Below are positions 1 to 6,139 of a DNA stretch of 6,139 nucleotides, piece after piece. The stretch spans positions 1 to 6,139 of the forward strand of contig SMWY01000018.1 of the NCBI GenBank assembly GCA_004356555.1, in the 5' to 3' direction. Below the pieces are notes generated by a model, which did not search any database, was not told the DNA's origin, and worked only from the letters and a program-made list of their open reading frames with translations. The translations under genes and the position numbers were made by a program. The stretch comes from Candidatus Dadabacteria bacterium (GTDB lineage Bacteria > Desulfobacterota_D > UBA1144 > Nemesobacterales > UBA2774). Position 1 is the stretch's first letter. Each line of letters starts with the position of its first letter.

Positions 1-16
1 CATGACGGAAAAGGGG

Positions 17-40
17 AAGGGAGCTTCGGCTCCCTTTTTT
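17..40 (+). terminator. Intrinsic terminator with UUCG tetraloop
   Basis: The stem GGGAGC (19-24) pairs perfectly with GCTCCC (29-34) around the loop TTCG (25-28). Two more A-T pairs (17-18 with 35-36) extend it to 8 bp. A run of six T (35-40) follows directly, so the structure works on the + strand. The closing C(UUCG)G is the well-known extra-stable tetraloop. It most likely ends a rightward gene lying left of the window; a TGA at 3-5, 11 nt before the stem, could be that gene's stop codon, though too little is visible to identify it. On the opposite strand the tail after the hairpin is a mixed C/T run, so termination in that direction is doubtful. Confidence 0.85.
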
Positions 41-41
41 A

Positions 42-54
42 CAGGCAGTGCCTG
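42..54. repeat. Short perfect inverted repeat, 6+1+6
   Basis: CAGGCA (42-47) and TGCCTG (49-54) are exact reverse complements around one central base, G48. It lies two bases after the T-run of the terminator and just before another short dyad, GGGT-AGC-ACCC (57-67). With a one-base centre it cannot fold into a normal hairpin, so it would have to act as a DNA dyad or be a remnant of a larger palindromic repeat. No function can be assigned. Confidence 0.4.
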
Positions 55-90
55 ATGGGTAGCACCCGCCGGCCTTACGAAAAAACCACC

Positions 91-189
91 GTCATCTCGA
101 CCAACGGGAGAGATCTAGTCTTTTAGATATTATCCGGCGGACACTGTCCGCCTGGCGCTGCGCGCATCCCAACTTAAACCGAGCTTGAC
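91..189. repeat. Candidate degenerate palindromic repeat element with inverted ends
   Basis: The block starts with GTCATCTCG (91-99). It ends with CGAGCTTGAC (180-189), whose reverse complement is GTCAAGCTCG. The two ends therefore match as GTCA-x-CTCG, with T on one side and AG on the other. Further in, both arms carry GGGA when read inward (106-109 on the left; TCCC at 167-170 on the right). The middle holds ATCTA/TAGAT (113-117 and 124-128) and a perfect 7-bp hairpin (136-152). The left arm, with the GGGAGAGATCT that follows it, resembles dispersed palindromic intergenic repeats I recall from several environmental bacterial genomes; that is recollection, not a search result. There is no coding sequence. 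The block is richer in GC than the promoter DNA after it. A MITE-like or REP-like repeat is inferred; chance is not excluded. Confidence 0.45.
136..152. repeat. GC-rich perfect hairpin, 7-bp stem and 3-nt loop
   Basis: GGCGGAC (136-142) pairs exactly with GTCCGCC (146-152) around ACT. Outside the stem, C134 can also pair with G154 across a C/T mismatch. No T-run follows, since the next bases are GC-rich, so this is not an intrinsic terminator. The overlapping CCGGCGG (134-140) is also the reverse complement of CCGCCGG (66-72), so this stretch could pair in two ways. It is probably part of the surrounding repeat element. Confidence 0.6.
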
Positions 190-226
190 AAAAGGGGAGC
201 AGTACAGAAAACCTATTGATATGTTG

Positions 227-256
227 TAGTTATGCTCTTTATTCGAGTATTATAAT
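227..256 (+). promoter_or_regulatory. Probable sigma70-type promoter of nadE
   Basis: A perfect -10 hexamer TATAAT lies at 251-256 in AT-rich DNA, 25 bases before the nadE start codon. Transcription would begin near 263, leaving a leader of under 20 nt that still contains the ribosome binding site. The -35 side is weak: TAGTTA (227-232) has an 18-bp spacer and matches TTGACA at only three positions. The better match TTGATA (216-221) is 29 bp away from the -10, too far. The -10 is convincing; the -35 is not. No operator or riboswitch fold is recognised in this short leader. Confidence 0.5.
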
Positions 257-281
257 AAGCTAGTTATAAGGGTAAACAATT

Positions 282-2012
282 ATGCCTAGGATTGCTTTAG
301 CACAAATTAATGCAAGGGTTGGAGACATTGAGGGGAATCTAAACAAGATTCTCAGATACCTCAGTTCCGCCAAAGATTCGGGTGTGGATATAGTATGTTT
401 TCCTGAACTTTCAATTACTGGTTATCCCCCTGAAGATCTTTTGTTAAAACCCAATTTCATTAACGATAGCATAGACGCAGTTCAGGAAGTGAGAAAAGCC
501 ACTGAAAATATTACTGTAATTCTTGGATATGCTGACAGAAAAGAGGACATTTATAATGCTGCTGCAATTATTCATGATAAGAAGATAGTGGATGTTTATC
601 ACAAACGTTATTTACCCAATTATGGTGTTTTTGATGAAAACAGATATTTTCAATCAGGAGTCCGTGCCCCGGTTTACAAACTGGGGGGTGTGATTTTCGG
701 AGTCAATATTTGTGAGGATATATGGTATCCGGGAGATCCTACCAGAAGGCAAGCCCTTTTGGGAGATGCCCAAATTATCATCAATATTTCGTCGTCCCCT
801 TATTATGCTTCAAAAATAGGCTCAAGAGAGCGTATGCTCATGACCAGAGCTAAAGATAATTCTGTAAATGTGGTTTTCTGTAATATGGTTGGTGGACAGG
901 ATGAGCTGGTGTTTGACGGCAATAGCGTAGTTATTGGAGAAACCGGGAGTATAATCGCTAGAGCAAAATCATTTGAGGAAGATCTTTTAATTGCGGATAT
1001 TAATGTAAACAGGGTATTTCGCTCCCGTATTCATGATCCTAGAAGGCGTAAAGAACGTCATACGCTCGAGCTCCATTCAGAAAAGGCCGAAATAATAGAT
1101 ATCTCTAAAACTCCCAAGCAAAAAGAAAAGCCTACAATCCAGCTTAGAATAGAAGATTTCTATCAAAAAGAAGAAGAAATATTTAGAGCTCTTGTTCTTG
1201 GTACTAAGGACTATGTGAGTAAAAACGGATTTAAAAAAGTAGCTGTCGGCCTTAGTGGTGGTATAGATTCTGCCCTAGTCGCAGCAATTGCTGTTGAGGC
1301 TTTGGGTAGTGATAACGTAGTTGGAGTTGCGATGCCTTCAAGATATAGCTCGAAGGCAAGCGTTACCGATTCTGAAAAATTGTCCGCTAATTTAAGCGTA
1401 GAGCTTATCAATATCCCTATAGAAAAAGCTTTAAAGTCTTATCTTCAAATGTTTTCGGATGTATTTGGGGGCAAGAAACAGGATATTACTGAGGAAAATC
1501 TCCAGGCTCGTATCAGGGGTAATATTCTAATGGCTCTATCCAATAAATTCGGATGGCTTGTTCTTACTACAGGGAATAAAAGCGAAATGAGTGTAGGATA
1601 CTGTACGCTATACGGCGATATGGCCGGCGGCTTTGCTGTAATAAAGGACGTTCCTAAGACAATCGTTTATAAACTGTCTAATTTTTATAACGTGTCCAAA
1701 GGGAGTGAAGTGATCCCAAGTTCAATTTTGACAAAACCCCCATCGGCAGAACTTAGGCCGGAGCAGCTGGATACGGATTCGCTCCCGCCCTATGAAGTGC
1801 TGGATCCAATTCTCAAGGCTTATGTGGAAGACGATCTCAGTGCAGAAGAGATTATTTCACTGGGATTTAAGAAGTCTATTGTAAAGAAGATAATAAAATT
1901 GGTGGATCAAAACGAATATAAAAGAAGGCAAGCTCCACCCGGTATTAAGATTACGGCAAGGGCATTTGGCAAAGACCGTCGTTTCCCTATTACCAACCTC
2001 TATAAAGCCTAA
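282..2012 (+). CDS. nadE: Glutamine-dependent NAD+ synthetase
   Basis: This cytosolic enzyme makes NAD+ by adenylating deamido-NAD+ with ATP and aminating it with ammonia released from glutamine, the last step of NAD biosynthesis. The 576-residue protein is complete and of normal length for the short bacterial two-domain form. Residues 1 to about 245 are a nitrilase-type glutaminase with the catalytic triad visible: Glu42 (PELSITGYPPEDLL), Lys108 (HKRYLPNYGVFDE) and Cys144 (NICEDIWYP). A charged linker (about 250-290) leads to the synthetase domain. There SGGIDS (325-330) is the ATP pyrophosphatase P-loop, followed by TTGNKSE (429-435), YCTLYGDMAGGF (440-451) and KPPSAELRPEQ (485-495). The C-terminus carries the family-typical KRRQAPPGIKIT and RRFPI. 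The ATG at 282 is supported by AAGGGT (268-273), 8 nt upstream, and by the family-typical start MPRIALAQIN. The glutaminase domain separates it from ammonia-only NadE enzymes of about 275 residues. gltB follows 198 nt downstream on the same strand. All key residues are present. Confidence 0.97.
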   Translation: MPRIALAQINARVGDIEGNLNKILRYLSSAKDSGVDIVCFPELSITGYPPEDLLLKPNFINDSIDAVQEVRKATENITVILGYADRKEDIYNAAAIIHDKKIVDVYHKRYLPNYGVFDENRYFQSGVRAPVYKLGGVIFGVNICEDIWYPGDPTRRQALLGDAQIIINISSSPYYASKIGSRERMLMTRAKDNSVNVVFCNMVGGQDELVFDGNSVVIGETGSIIARAKSFEEDLLIADINVNRVFRSRIHDPRRRKERHTLELHSEKAEIIDISKTPKQKEKPTIQLRIEDFYQKEEEIFRALVLGTKDYVSKNGFKKVAVGLSGGIDSALVAAIAVEALGSDNVVGVAMPSRYSSKASVTDSEKLSANLSVELINIPIEKALKSYLQMFSDVFGGKKQDITEENLQARIRGNILMALSNKFGWLVLTTGNKSEMSVGYCTLYGDMAGGFAVIKDVPKTIVYKLSNFYNVSKGSEVIPSSILTKPPSAELRPEQLDTDSLPPYEVLDPILKAYVEDDLSAEEIISLGFKKSIVKKIIKLVDQNEYKRRQAPPGIKITARAFGKDRRFPITNLYKA

Positions 2013-2089
2013 ACACCCGCATCCAATGTGCAAAGATCGCATTCTTATGTTAAAATAGCCCTTTGGGGTTGACACGGGAGCTTCTTGTG

Positions 2090-2124
2090 TTGACTTGTAG
2101 CCTTTTACAACTTAAATTTATAAT
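2090..2124 (+). promoter_or_regulatory. Probable promoter region of gltB
   Basis: Two overlapping sigma70-like readings exist. TTGTAG (2095-2100) lies 18 bp from a perfect TATAAT (2119-2124). TTGACT (2090-2095), one base from consensus, lies 17 bp from TAAATT (2113-2118), which matches at four of six positions. Either would start transcription near 2125-2132 and leave a leader of about 80 nt before the gltB start. A short dyad, TTGTA-N6-TACAA (2095-2110), overlaps the first -35 and its spacer and could be an operator, though dyads of this size are common by chance. A promoter here would let gltB be expressed independently of nadE. Confidence 0.5.
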
Positions 2125-2196
2125 GGGTTAGTCGGCTGTAGTTCTAGGGTCAATCCTTTAAGTAAACTATAAATTACTGCATTTTTAACTACTCTT

Positions 2197-2205
2197 GGGA
2201 AGGTG
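2197..2205 (+). promoter_or_regulatory. Ribosome binding site fixing the gltB start
   Basis: GGGAAGGTG contains AAGG followed by a further G, complementary to the 3' end of 16S rRNA apart from a mismatch. It is separated from the ATG at 2211 by a T-run. The same frame has a TAA at 2163-2165 and no ATG, GTG or TTG between that stop and 2211. The site therefore supports 2211 as the only sensible start. Confidence 0.75.
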
Positions 2206-2210
2206 TTTTT

Positions 2211-5200
2211 ATGAAGCCTGTTGGATATCCGCCTAAGCAGGGTCTTTATGACCCCGAGTTTGAACACGACTCTTGTGGTATTGGGTTTGTGGTTAACATT
2301 AAAGGCGTACAATCGAATAAAATTGTCCGAAGCGCCCTGCAGGTGCTTTTAAATCTTGAGCATCGCGGCGCTTGTGGTTGTGAAACTAATACCGGTGACG
2401 GCGCCGGCATATTAATACAGAAACCACATAAATTCTTTAAGAAGGTGTGTGAAGAGATTGGTATCACATTACCTTCACCGGAAGAATATGGAGTTGGAGC
2501 TGTCTTTTTCGCTCAGGATGCTGAAGAGCGTAGAGTATGCGCAAAAGCATTTGAGCGGATAATTGAAGAAGAAGGTCAAAAGGTTCTCGGTTGGCGCGAT
2601 GTACCCACTGATAATTCCTCATTGGGTAATACTGCAAGAGAATGTGAACCTTATTTAAAACAAGTCTTTATTAAACGCAATCCTGAAATTACAGACCAGA
2701 TGGATTTTGAGCGAAAGCTCTTTATAATCAGAAAAAGAGCCCTAAATGAGATAAAGCTTTCAGGTATGAAAGGCGGTGAATTTCTCTATGTAGCCAGTCT
2801 GTCAAGTAAAACTACTGTATACAAGGGAATGCTGACAACATGGCAGCTCGAAATATACTATCCTGATTTAAATGATCCGGATATGGAGTCGGCGATAGCT
2901 CTTGTCCATTCTCGTTTTAGTACGAACACATTCCCGAGCTGGGATCGTTCTCATCCTTATCGCTACATTGTTCATAACGGTGAGATCAATACCTTGAGAG
3001 GGAATATTAACTGGATGCACGCGCGTCAGGCTGTGTTCTCATCCGATGTATTTGGAGATGATCTACAAAAGGTTTTCCCGATCATAGCGCCTGAAGGTAG
3101 TGATTCCGGCAACTTCGATAACTGTGTTGAGTTCCTTACCTTAGCCGGGCGTCCGATAGAACATGCAGTGATGATGATGATCCCAGAGCCATGGTCGAAA
3201 CATGAGACTATGAGCGACGAGAAAAAGGCTTTCTATGAATACCATAGCTGTCTAATGGAGCCATGGGACGGCCCTGCCTCAATCGCTTTCACTGACGGAT
3301 CGAAAGTGGGTGCGGTACTCGATAGAAATGGATTACGTCCTTCTCGTTACTACGTAACAAAAGATGACCTTGTCATAATGGGATCTGAAGTAGGGGTGCT
3401 GGATGTCCCTGCGGAGATGGTTCTTCATAAGGGAAGACTACAGCCTGGAAGGATGTTCTTAATAGATACTGAGCAAGGGCGTATTATTGAAGACGAAGAA
3501 CTTAAGGACAAACTTTCTAAAGAAAAGCCCTATAGAGAGTGGCTTGATAATAACTTGGTATCTATAAATGATATTGAGCCTCCTAATGAAGAAAGTGTCG
3601 AGCCAGGGTCTGATCACGAAAAAGTTTTATTAAGACAACGGGCATTTGGTTATACATTTGAAGACCTTAGGATTCTTATAGGACCTATGGCCGACAACGC
3701 GGTTGAGCCTGTGGGTTCTATGGGTAAGGATACTCCTATAGCCATTCTTTCAAGCAAACCAAGACTCTTATATGAGTATTTCAAGCAGCTATTTGCCCAG
3801 GTGACAAACCCGGCCATAGATTCAATTCGTGAAGAGCTTATTACGGCAACCGAGATGACTCTTGGCCCAGAGCTAAATATTTTAAATCCTGCTCCTGAGA
3901 ACTGCAGGAAAATTACACTTGATTCACCTGTGCTAACAAACGAAGATCTCGGGAAGATTAAAAACCTTGATAATGAAAACTTTAAATCGGCCACTCTTCC
4001 AATCTTGTTTAAAATATCAGGTGGTAGCAAGGGATTAGAGCAGGCTTTGGATGAACTATTTGAGAATGCGGATAAAGCGATATCTCAAGGCGCAAACATT
4101 TTAATACTCTCAGATAGGGGATTTAACAAAGACAATGCTCCGATTCCGGCTCTTTTAGCATCAGCAGGTCTGCACCATCACTTAATAAGAAACGGAAACC
4201 GGATGAAAGTCGGTTTAGTGCTTGAATCCGGGGATCCAAGAGAGGTCCATCATTTTGCGCTACTTATTGGTTATGGAATAAGTGCTATTAATCCTTATCT
4301 GGCTTATGAGACCATAGAAGACATGATTAATGAGGGGATGCTTACAGGAATCGATAAGGGGAAGGCCCTAATTAATTATAACAAAAGTGTTGTTAAAGGT
4401 GTTGTAAAAACAATGTCGAAAATCGGTATCTCTGCTATTCAGAGCTATCATGGAGCACAGATATTTGAAGCAATCGGGCTCAATCACGATTTTGTCGACA
4501 AGTATTTCACCTGGACTCCGACAAGAATTAAAGGGGCAGGGATAGAGGTCATAACTGAAGAAATTAAACTAAGACACAATACTGCTTATCCGGATCGTGA
4601 TGTGGTTCCCGAAACTCTTGATGAAGGCGGCCTGTATCAATGGCGTCCTGGCGGCGAGCACCACGCTTTTAACCCCAAGTCGGTTCACATGCTGCAGCGT
4701 GCCTGTCAAGCCAACAGCTTTGAGCAATTTAAAAAATTCTCAGATCTGGTTAATGACGAATCCAAACAACTATGTACTTTAAGGGGGCTCTTAGAGCTTA
4801 AATCAGACTCAAAGCCCATACCGATTGACGAAGTAGAATCGGTTGAATCTATTTGTAAGCGTTTTAAGACGGGTGCGATGTCCTACGGCGCTATAAGCTC
4901 AGAGGCACATGAAAGTCTTGCAATTGCGATGAACAGGATTGGGGGAAAGAGTAATACCGGGGAAGGCGGGGAAGACGCTGCGCGAAATATTCCTGATGAG
5001 AATGGGGATTTAAGAAGAAGTTCAATCAAACAGGTTGCTTCGGGACGCTTTGGAGTGACAAGTGAGTATCTTGTTAACGCTGAGGAGATACAGATAAAAA
5101 TAGCTCAGGGCGCAAAACCTGGAGAAGGTGGTCAGCTCCCTGGTAAAAAGGTATATCCATGGATAGCCAAAGTCAGATTCTCAACACCGGGAGTGGGCTT

Positions 5201-6139
5201 AATATCACCCCCTCCTCATCATGATATCTATTCAATTGAGGACCTGGCAGAACTTATTTATGACCTTAAAAATGCAAATCAATACGCACGTATAAATGTA
5301 AAATTAGTGTCCGAAGTTGGTGTAGGCACAATTGCTGCCGGAGTTGCGAAGGGACACGCCGATGTGATCCTAATAAGTGGTCACGACGGGGGAACCGGAG
5401 CGTCAGCTCAAAGCAGTATCCAGCATGCGGGGCTTCCTTGGGAGCTTGGGCTTGCTGAAACTCATCAGACTCTACTAATTAATAACTTGCGGAGCCGTGT
5501 AGTGCTTGAGACTGACGGTCAGATGAAAACGGGCCGCGATGTTGTGATTGCAGCGCTCCTAGGGGCAGAGGAGTACGGTTTTTCAACCGCTCCGTTGATA
5601 GTACTCGGCTGCATTATGATGCGTGTCTGCCATCTGGATACATGTCCTGTAGGAGTTGCGACACAGAACCCTGAATTACGTAAGAAATTTACCGGTGACC
5701 CCGTTCATGTGATGAATTTTATGCGTTTTGTTGCTCAGGAGATACGGGAGATAATGGCTGAGCTCGGTTTTAGAACTATCAATGAAATGATAGGAAGGAC
5801 CGACAAGCTTGAAGTGAGAAGAGTGGTAGATCACTGGAAAGCACAGGGCATAGATCTCTCAGACGTGATTTATCAGCCGGATGTTCCCAGTGATTACGGC
5901 AGATACTCTCAAATTGAGCAGGATCATGGGCTCGATGAGGCGCTCGATAATAAAATCTTGCTCGATATTTGTAAGCCGACTCTTGAAAAAGGAGAACCGG
6001 TCGAGGCAATACTTCCTATTAGGAACATAAACCGAACCGTTGGAACAATTTTAGGCAGTGAGCTTACAAGACGCTACGGTAAAGACGGCCTTCCTGAAGA
6101 AACCGTACGCCTTCACTTTAAAGGCTCAGCTGGTCAGAG
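2211..6139 (+). CDS. gltB: Glutamate synthase large (alpha) subunit, NADPH type, cut at the right edge
   Basis: The subunit releases ammonia from glutamine and channels it to 2-oxoglutarate, giving glutamate (GOGAT half of the GS-GOGAT cycle). The frame stays open for 1309 codons to the edge; family members run about 1480-1530 residues, so roughly 200 are missing. A 21-residue propeptide should be cleaved to expose Cys22 (EHDSCGIGF), the class II glutaminase nucleophile. Matching active-site residues are Arg52 (HRGACGCE), Asn256-Gly257 (VHNGEIN) and Asp298 (GSDSGNFDN). The central domain covers about 475-775 and the FMN-binding synthase domain about 800-1195. In the latter lie GAMSYG (888-893), SNTGEGGE (914-921), GEGGQLPGKK (971-980) and GHDGGTGAS (1057-1065). 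Cys1134, Cys1140 and Cys1145 (C-x5-C-x4-C) bind the 3Fe-4S cluster. The sequence ends at FKGSAGQ, the opening of the C-terminal GXGXG beta-helix. No ferredoxin-type loop is seen between SNTGEGGE and SSIKQVASGRFG, so an NADPH-type enzyme needing GltD is inferred. Confidence 0.97.
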   Translation, partial: MKPVGYPPKQGLYDPEFEHDSCGIGFVVNIKGVQSNKIVRSALQVLLNLEHRGACGCETNTGDGAGILIQKPHKFFKKVCEEIGITLPSPEEYGVGAVFFAQDAEERRVCAKAFERIIEEEGQKVLGWRDVPTDNSSLGNTARECEPYLKQVFIKRNPEITDQMDFERKLFIIRKRALNEIKLSGMKGGEFLYVASLSSKTTVYKGMLTTWQLEIYYPDLNDPDMESAIALVHSRFSTNTFPSWDRSHPYRYIVHNGEINTLRGNINWMHARQAVFSSDVFGDDLQKVFPIIAPEGSDSGNFDNCVEFLTLAGRPIEHAVMMMIPEPWSKHETMSDEKKAFYEYHSCLMEPWDGPASIAFTDGSKVGAVLDRNGLRPSRYYVTKDDLVIMGSEVGVLDVPAEMVLHKGRLQPGRMFLIDTEQGRIIEDEELKDKLSKEKPYREWLDNNLVSINDIEPPNEESVEPGSDHEKVLLRQRAFGYTFEDLRILIGPMADNAVEPVGSMGKDTPIAILSSKPRLLYEYFKQLFAQVTNPAIDSIREELITATEMTLGPELNILNPAPENCRKITLDSPVLTNEDLGKIKNLDNENFKSATLPILFKISGGSKGLEQALDELFENADKAISQGANILILSDRGFNKDNAPIPALLASAGLHHHLIRNGNRMKVGLVLESGDPREVHHFALLIGYGISAINPYLAYETIEDMINEGMLTGIDKGKALINYNKSVVKGVVKTMSKIGISAIQSYHGAQIFEAIGLNHDFVDKYFTWTPTRIKGAGIEVITEEIKLRHNTAYPDRDVVPETLDEGGLYQWRPGGEHHAFNPKSVHMLQRACQANSFEQFKKFSDLVNDESKQLCTLRGLLELKSDSKPIPIDEVESVESICKRFKTGAMSYGAISSEAHESLAIAMNRIGGKSNTGEGGEDAARNIPDENGDLRRSSIKQVASGRFGVTSEYLVNAEEIQIKIAQGAKPGEGGQLPGKKVYPWIAKVRFSTPGVGLISPPPHHDIYSIEDLAELIYDLKNANQYARINVKLVSEVGVGTIAAGVAKGHADVILISGHDGGTGASAQSSIQHAGLPWELGLAETHQTLLINNLRSRVVLETDGQMKTGRDVVIAALLGAEEYGFSTAPLIVLGCIMMRVCHLDTCPVGVATQNPELRKKFTGDPVHVMNFMRFVAQEIREIMAELGFRTINEMIGRTDKLEVRRVVDHWKAQGIDLSDVIYQPDVPSDYGRYSQIEQDHGLDEALDNKILLDICKPTLEKGEPVEAILPIRNINRTVGTILGSELTRRYGKDGLPEETVRLHFKGSAGQ

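Noticed and set aside
1..126. Open + strand frame of 41 codons from base 1 to a TAG at 124-126, and a 17-codon ATG frame at 2-55.
   Set aside because: Both run straight through the terminator hairpin and its T-run, lack a ribosome binding site within the window, and encode nothing recognisable.
185..213. Perfect -35 hexamer TTGACA at 185-190 as an alternative nadE promoter.
   Set aside because: No -10-like sequence lies 16-18 bp downstream (around 207-213 reads GAAAACC), and the hexamer overlaps the right end of the palindromic element.
1211..1411. Minus-strand frame of 66 codons.
   Set aside because: It is antisense to the NadE P-loop region and has no recognisable product.
2033..2070. Possible terminator after nadE: CCC-TTT-GGG (2059-2067) and AAGA/TCTT (2033-2036 and 2043-2046).
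   Set aside because: Stems of three and four pairs are too short and no T-run follows, so no intrinsic terminator is called.
2069..2097. Perfect TTGACA at 2069-2074 as the -35 of gltB.
   Set aside because: The position 17 bp downstream reads GACTTG, which is not -10-like; the later pairings at 2090-2124 are better.
2125..2160. A stretch around AGGGTCAATCCTTTA that superficially resembles a tRNA T-arm.
   Set aside because: There is no TTC-type T-loop consensus, no acceptor stem, no D-arm and no anticodon arm in the flanking sequence.
1857..2467. Minus-strand frames at 1857-2075, 2118-2312 and 2246-2467.
   Set aside because: They overlap the end of nadE, the gltB promoter and leader, and the start of gltB, each of which has a better explanation; none resembles a known protein.
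3650..4030. Minus-strand open frame of 126 codons.
   Set aside because: It lies wholly inside gltB, antisense to the well-conserved central domain; its translation shows no family motif, so it is a shadow of the real gene.
4597..4782. Plus-strand frame of 61 codons.
   Set aside because: It is an out-of-phase frame within gltB, between the central and FMN domains, where the gltB frame is continuous.
5779..6009. Minus-strand frame of 76 codons.
   Set aside because: It is antisense to the region after the GltB FMN domain, with no motif or independent support.

Overview
The window reads as bacterial chromosome with moderate GC: gene starts have Shine-Dalgarno sequences, candidate promoters are sigma70-like, and the two proteins are bacterial-type housekeeping enzymes of nitrogen and cofactor metabolism. 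Nothing fixes the phylum. The glutamate synthase is the plain bacterial NADPH-type form, without the ferredoxin loop of cyanobacteria and plastids, and the NAD synthetase is the short two-domain, glutamine-using form. An uncultured or environmental Gram-negative lineage is possible, but that is a guess from the general look of the proteins and of the upstream repeat.

Layout. Bases 1-281 hold no gene. They begin with a strong intrinsic terminator (17-40) with a C(UUCG)G loop, which probably ends a rightward gene lying mostly outside the window; a TGA at 3-5 could be its stop. Next comes GC-rich, palindrome-laden DNA. Its best-defined part is a roughly 99-bp block (91-189) with degenerate inverted ends and an internal 7-bp hairpin, which looks like a decayed dispersed repeat. 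An AT-rich stretch with a perfect TATAAT (251-256) leads into the first gene. Bases 282-2012 are a complete nadE. Bases 2013-2210 are a 198-nt intergenic gap with no convincing terminator but a plausible promoter and a leader of about 80 nt. From 2211 to the right edge a single open frame of 1309 complete codons encodes the large (alpha) subunit of glutamate synthase, gltB. It is cut by the window edge about 200 residues before its expected end.

How the genes fit together. Both products are glutamine amidotransferases, but from unrelated glutaminase folds. NadE uses a nitrilase-type Glu-Lys-Cys domain to feed ammonia to deamido-NAD+, making NAD+. GltB uses an N-terminal-Cys (Ntn, class II) domain to feed ammonia to 2-oxoglutarate, making glutamate. 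GltB would need the small subunit GltD, which is not in the window and is most likely downstream. NAD+ is also the precursor of the NADPH that drives glutamate synthase, so the pairing makes metabolic sense. Whether the genes are co-transcribed cannot be settled from sequence: there is no clear terminator between them, but gltB also seems to have its own promoter.

I found no evidence of an undescribed system. The items most worth checking are the repeat-like element upstream of nadE and the nadE-gltB pairing.
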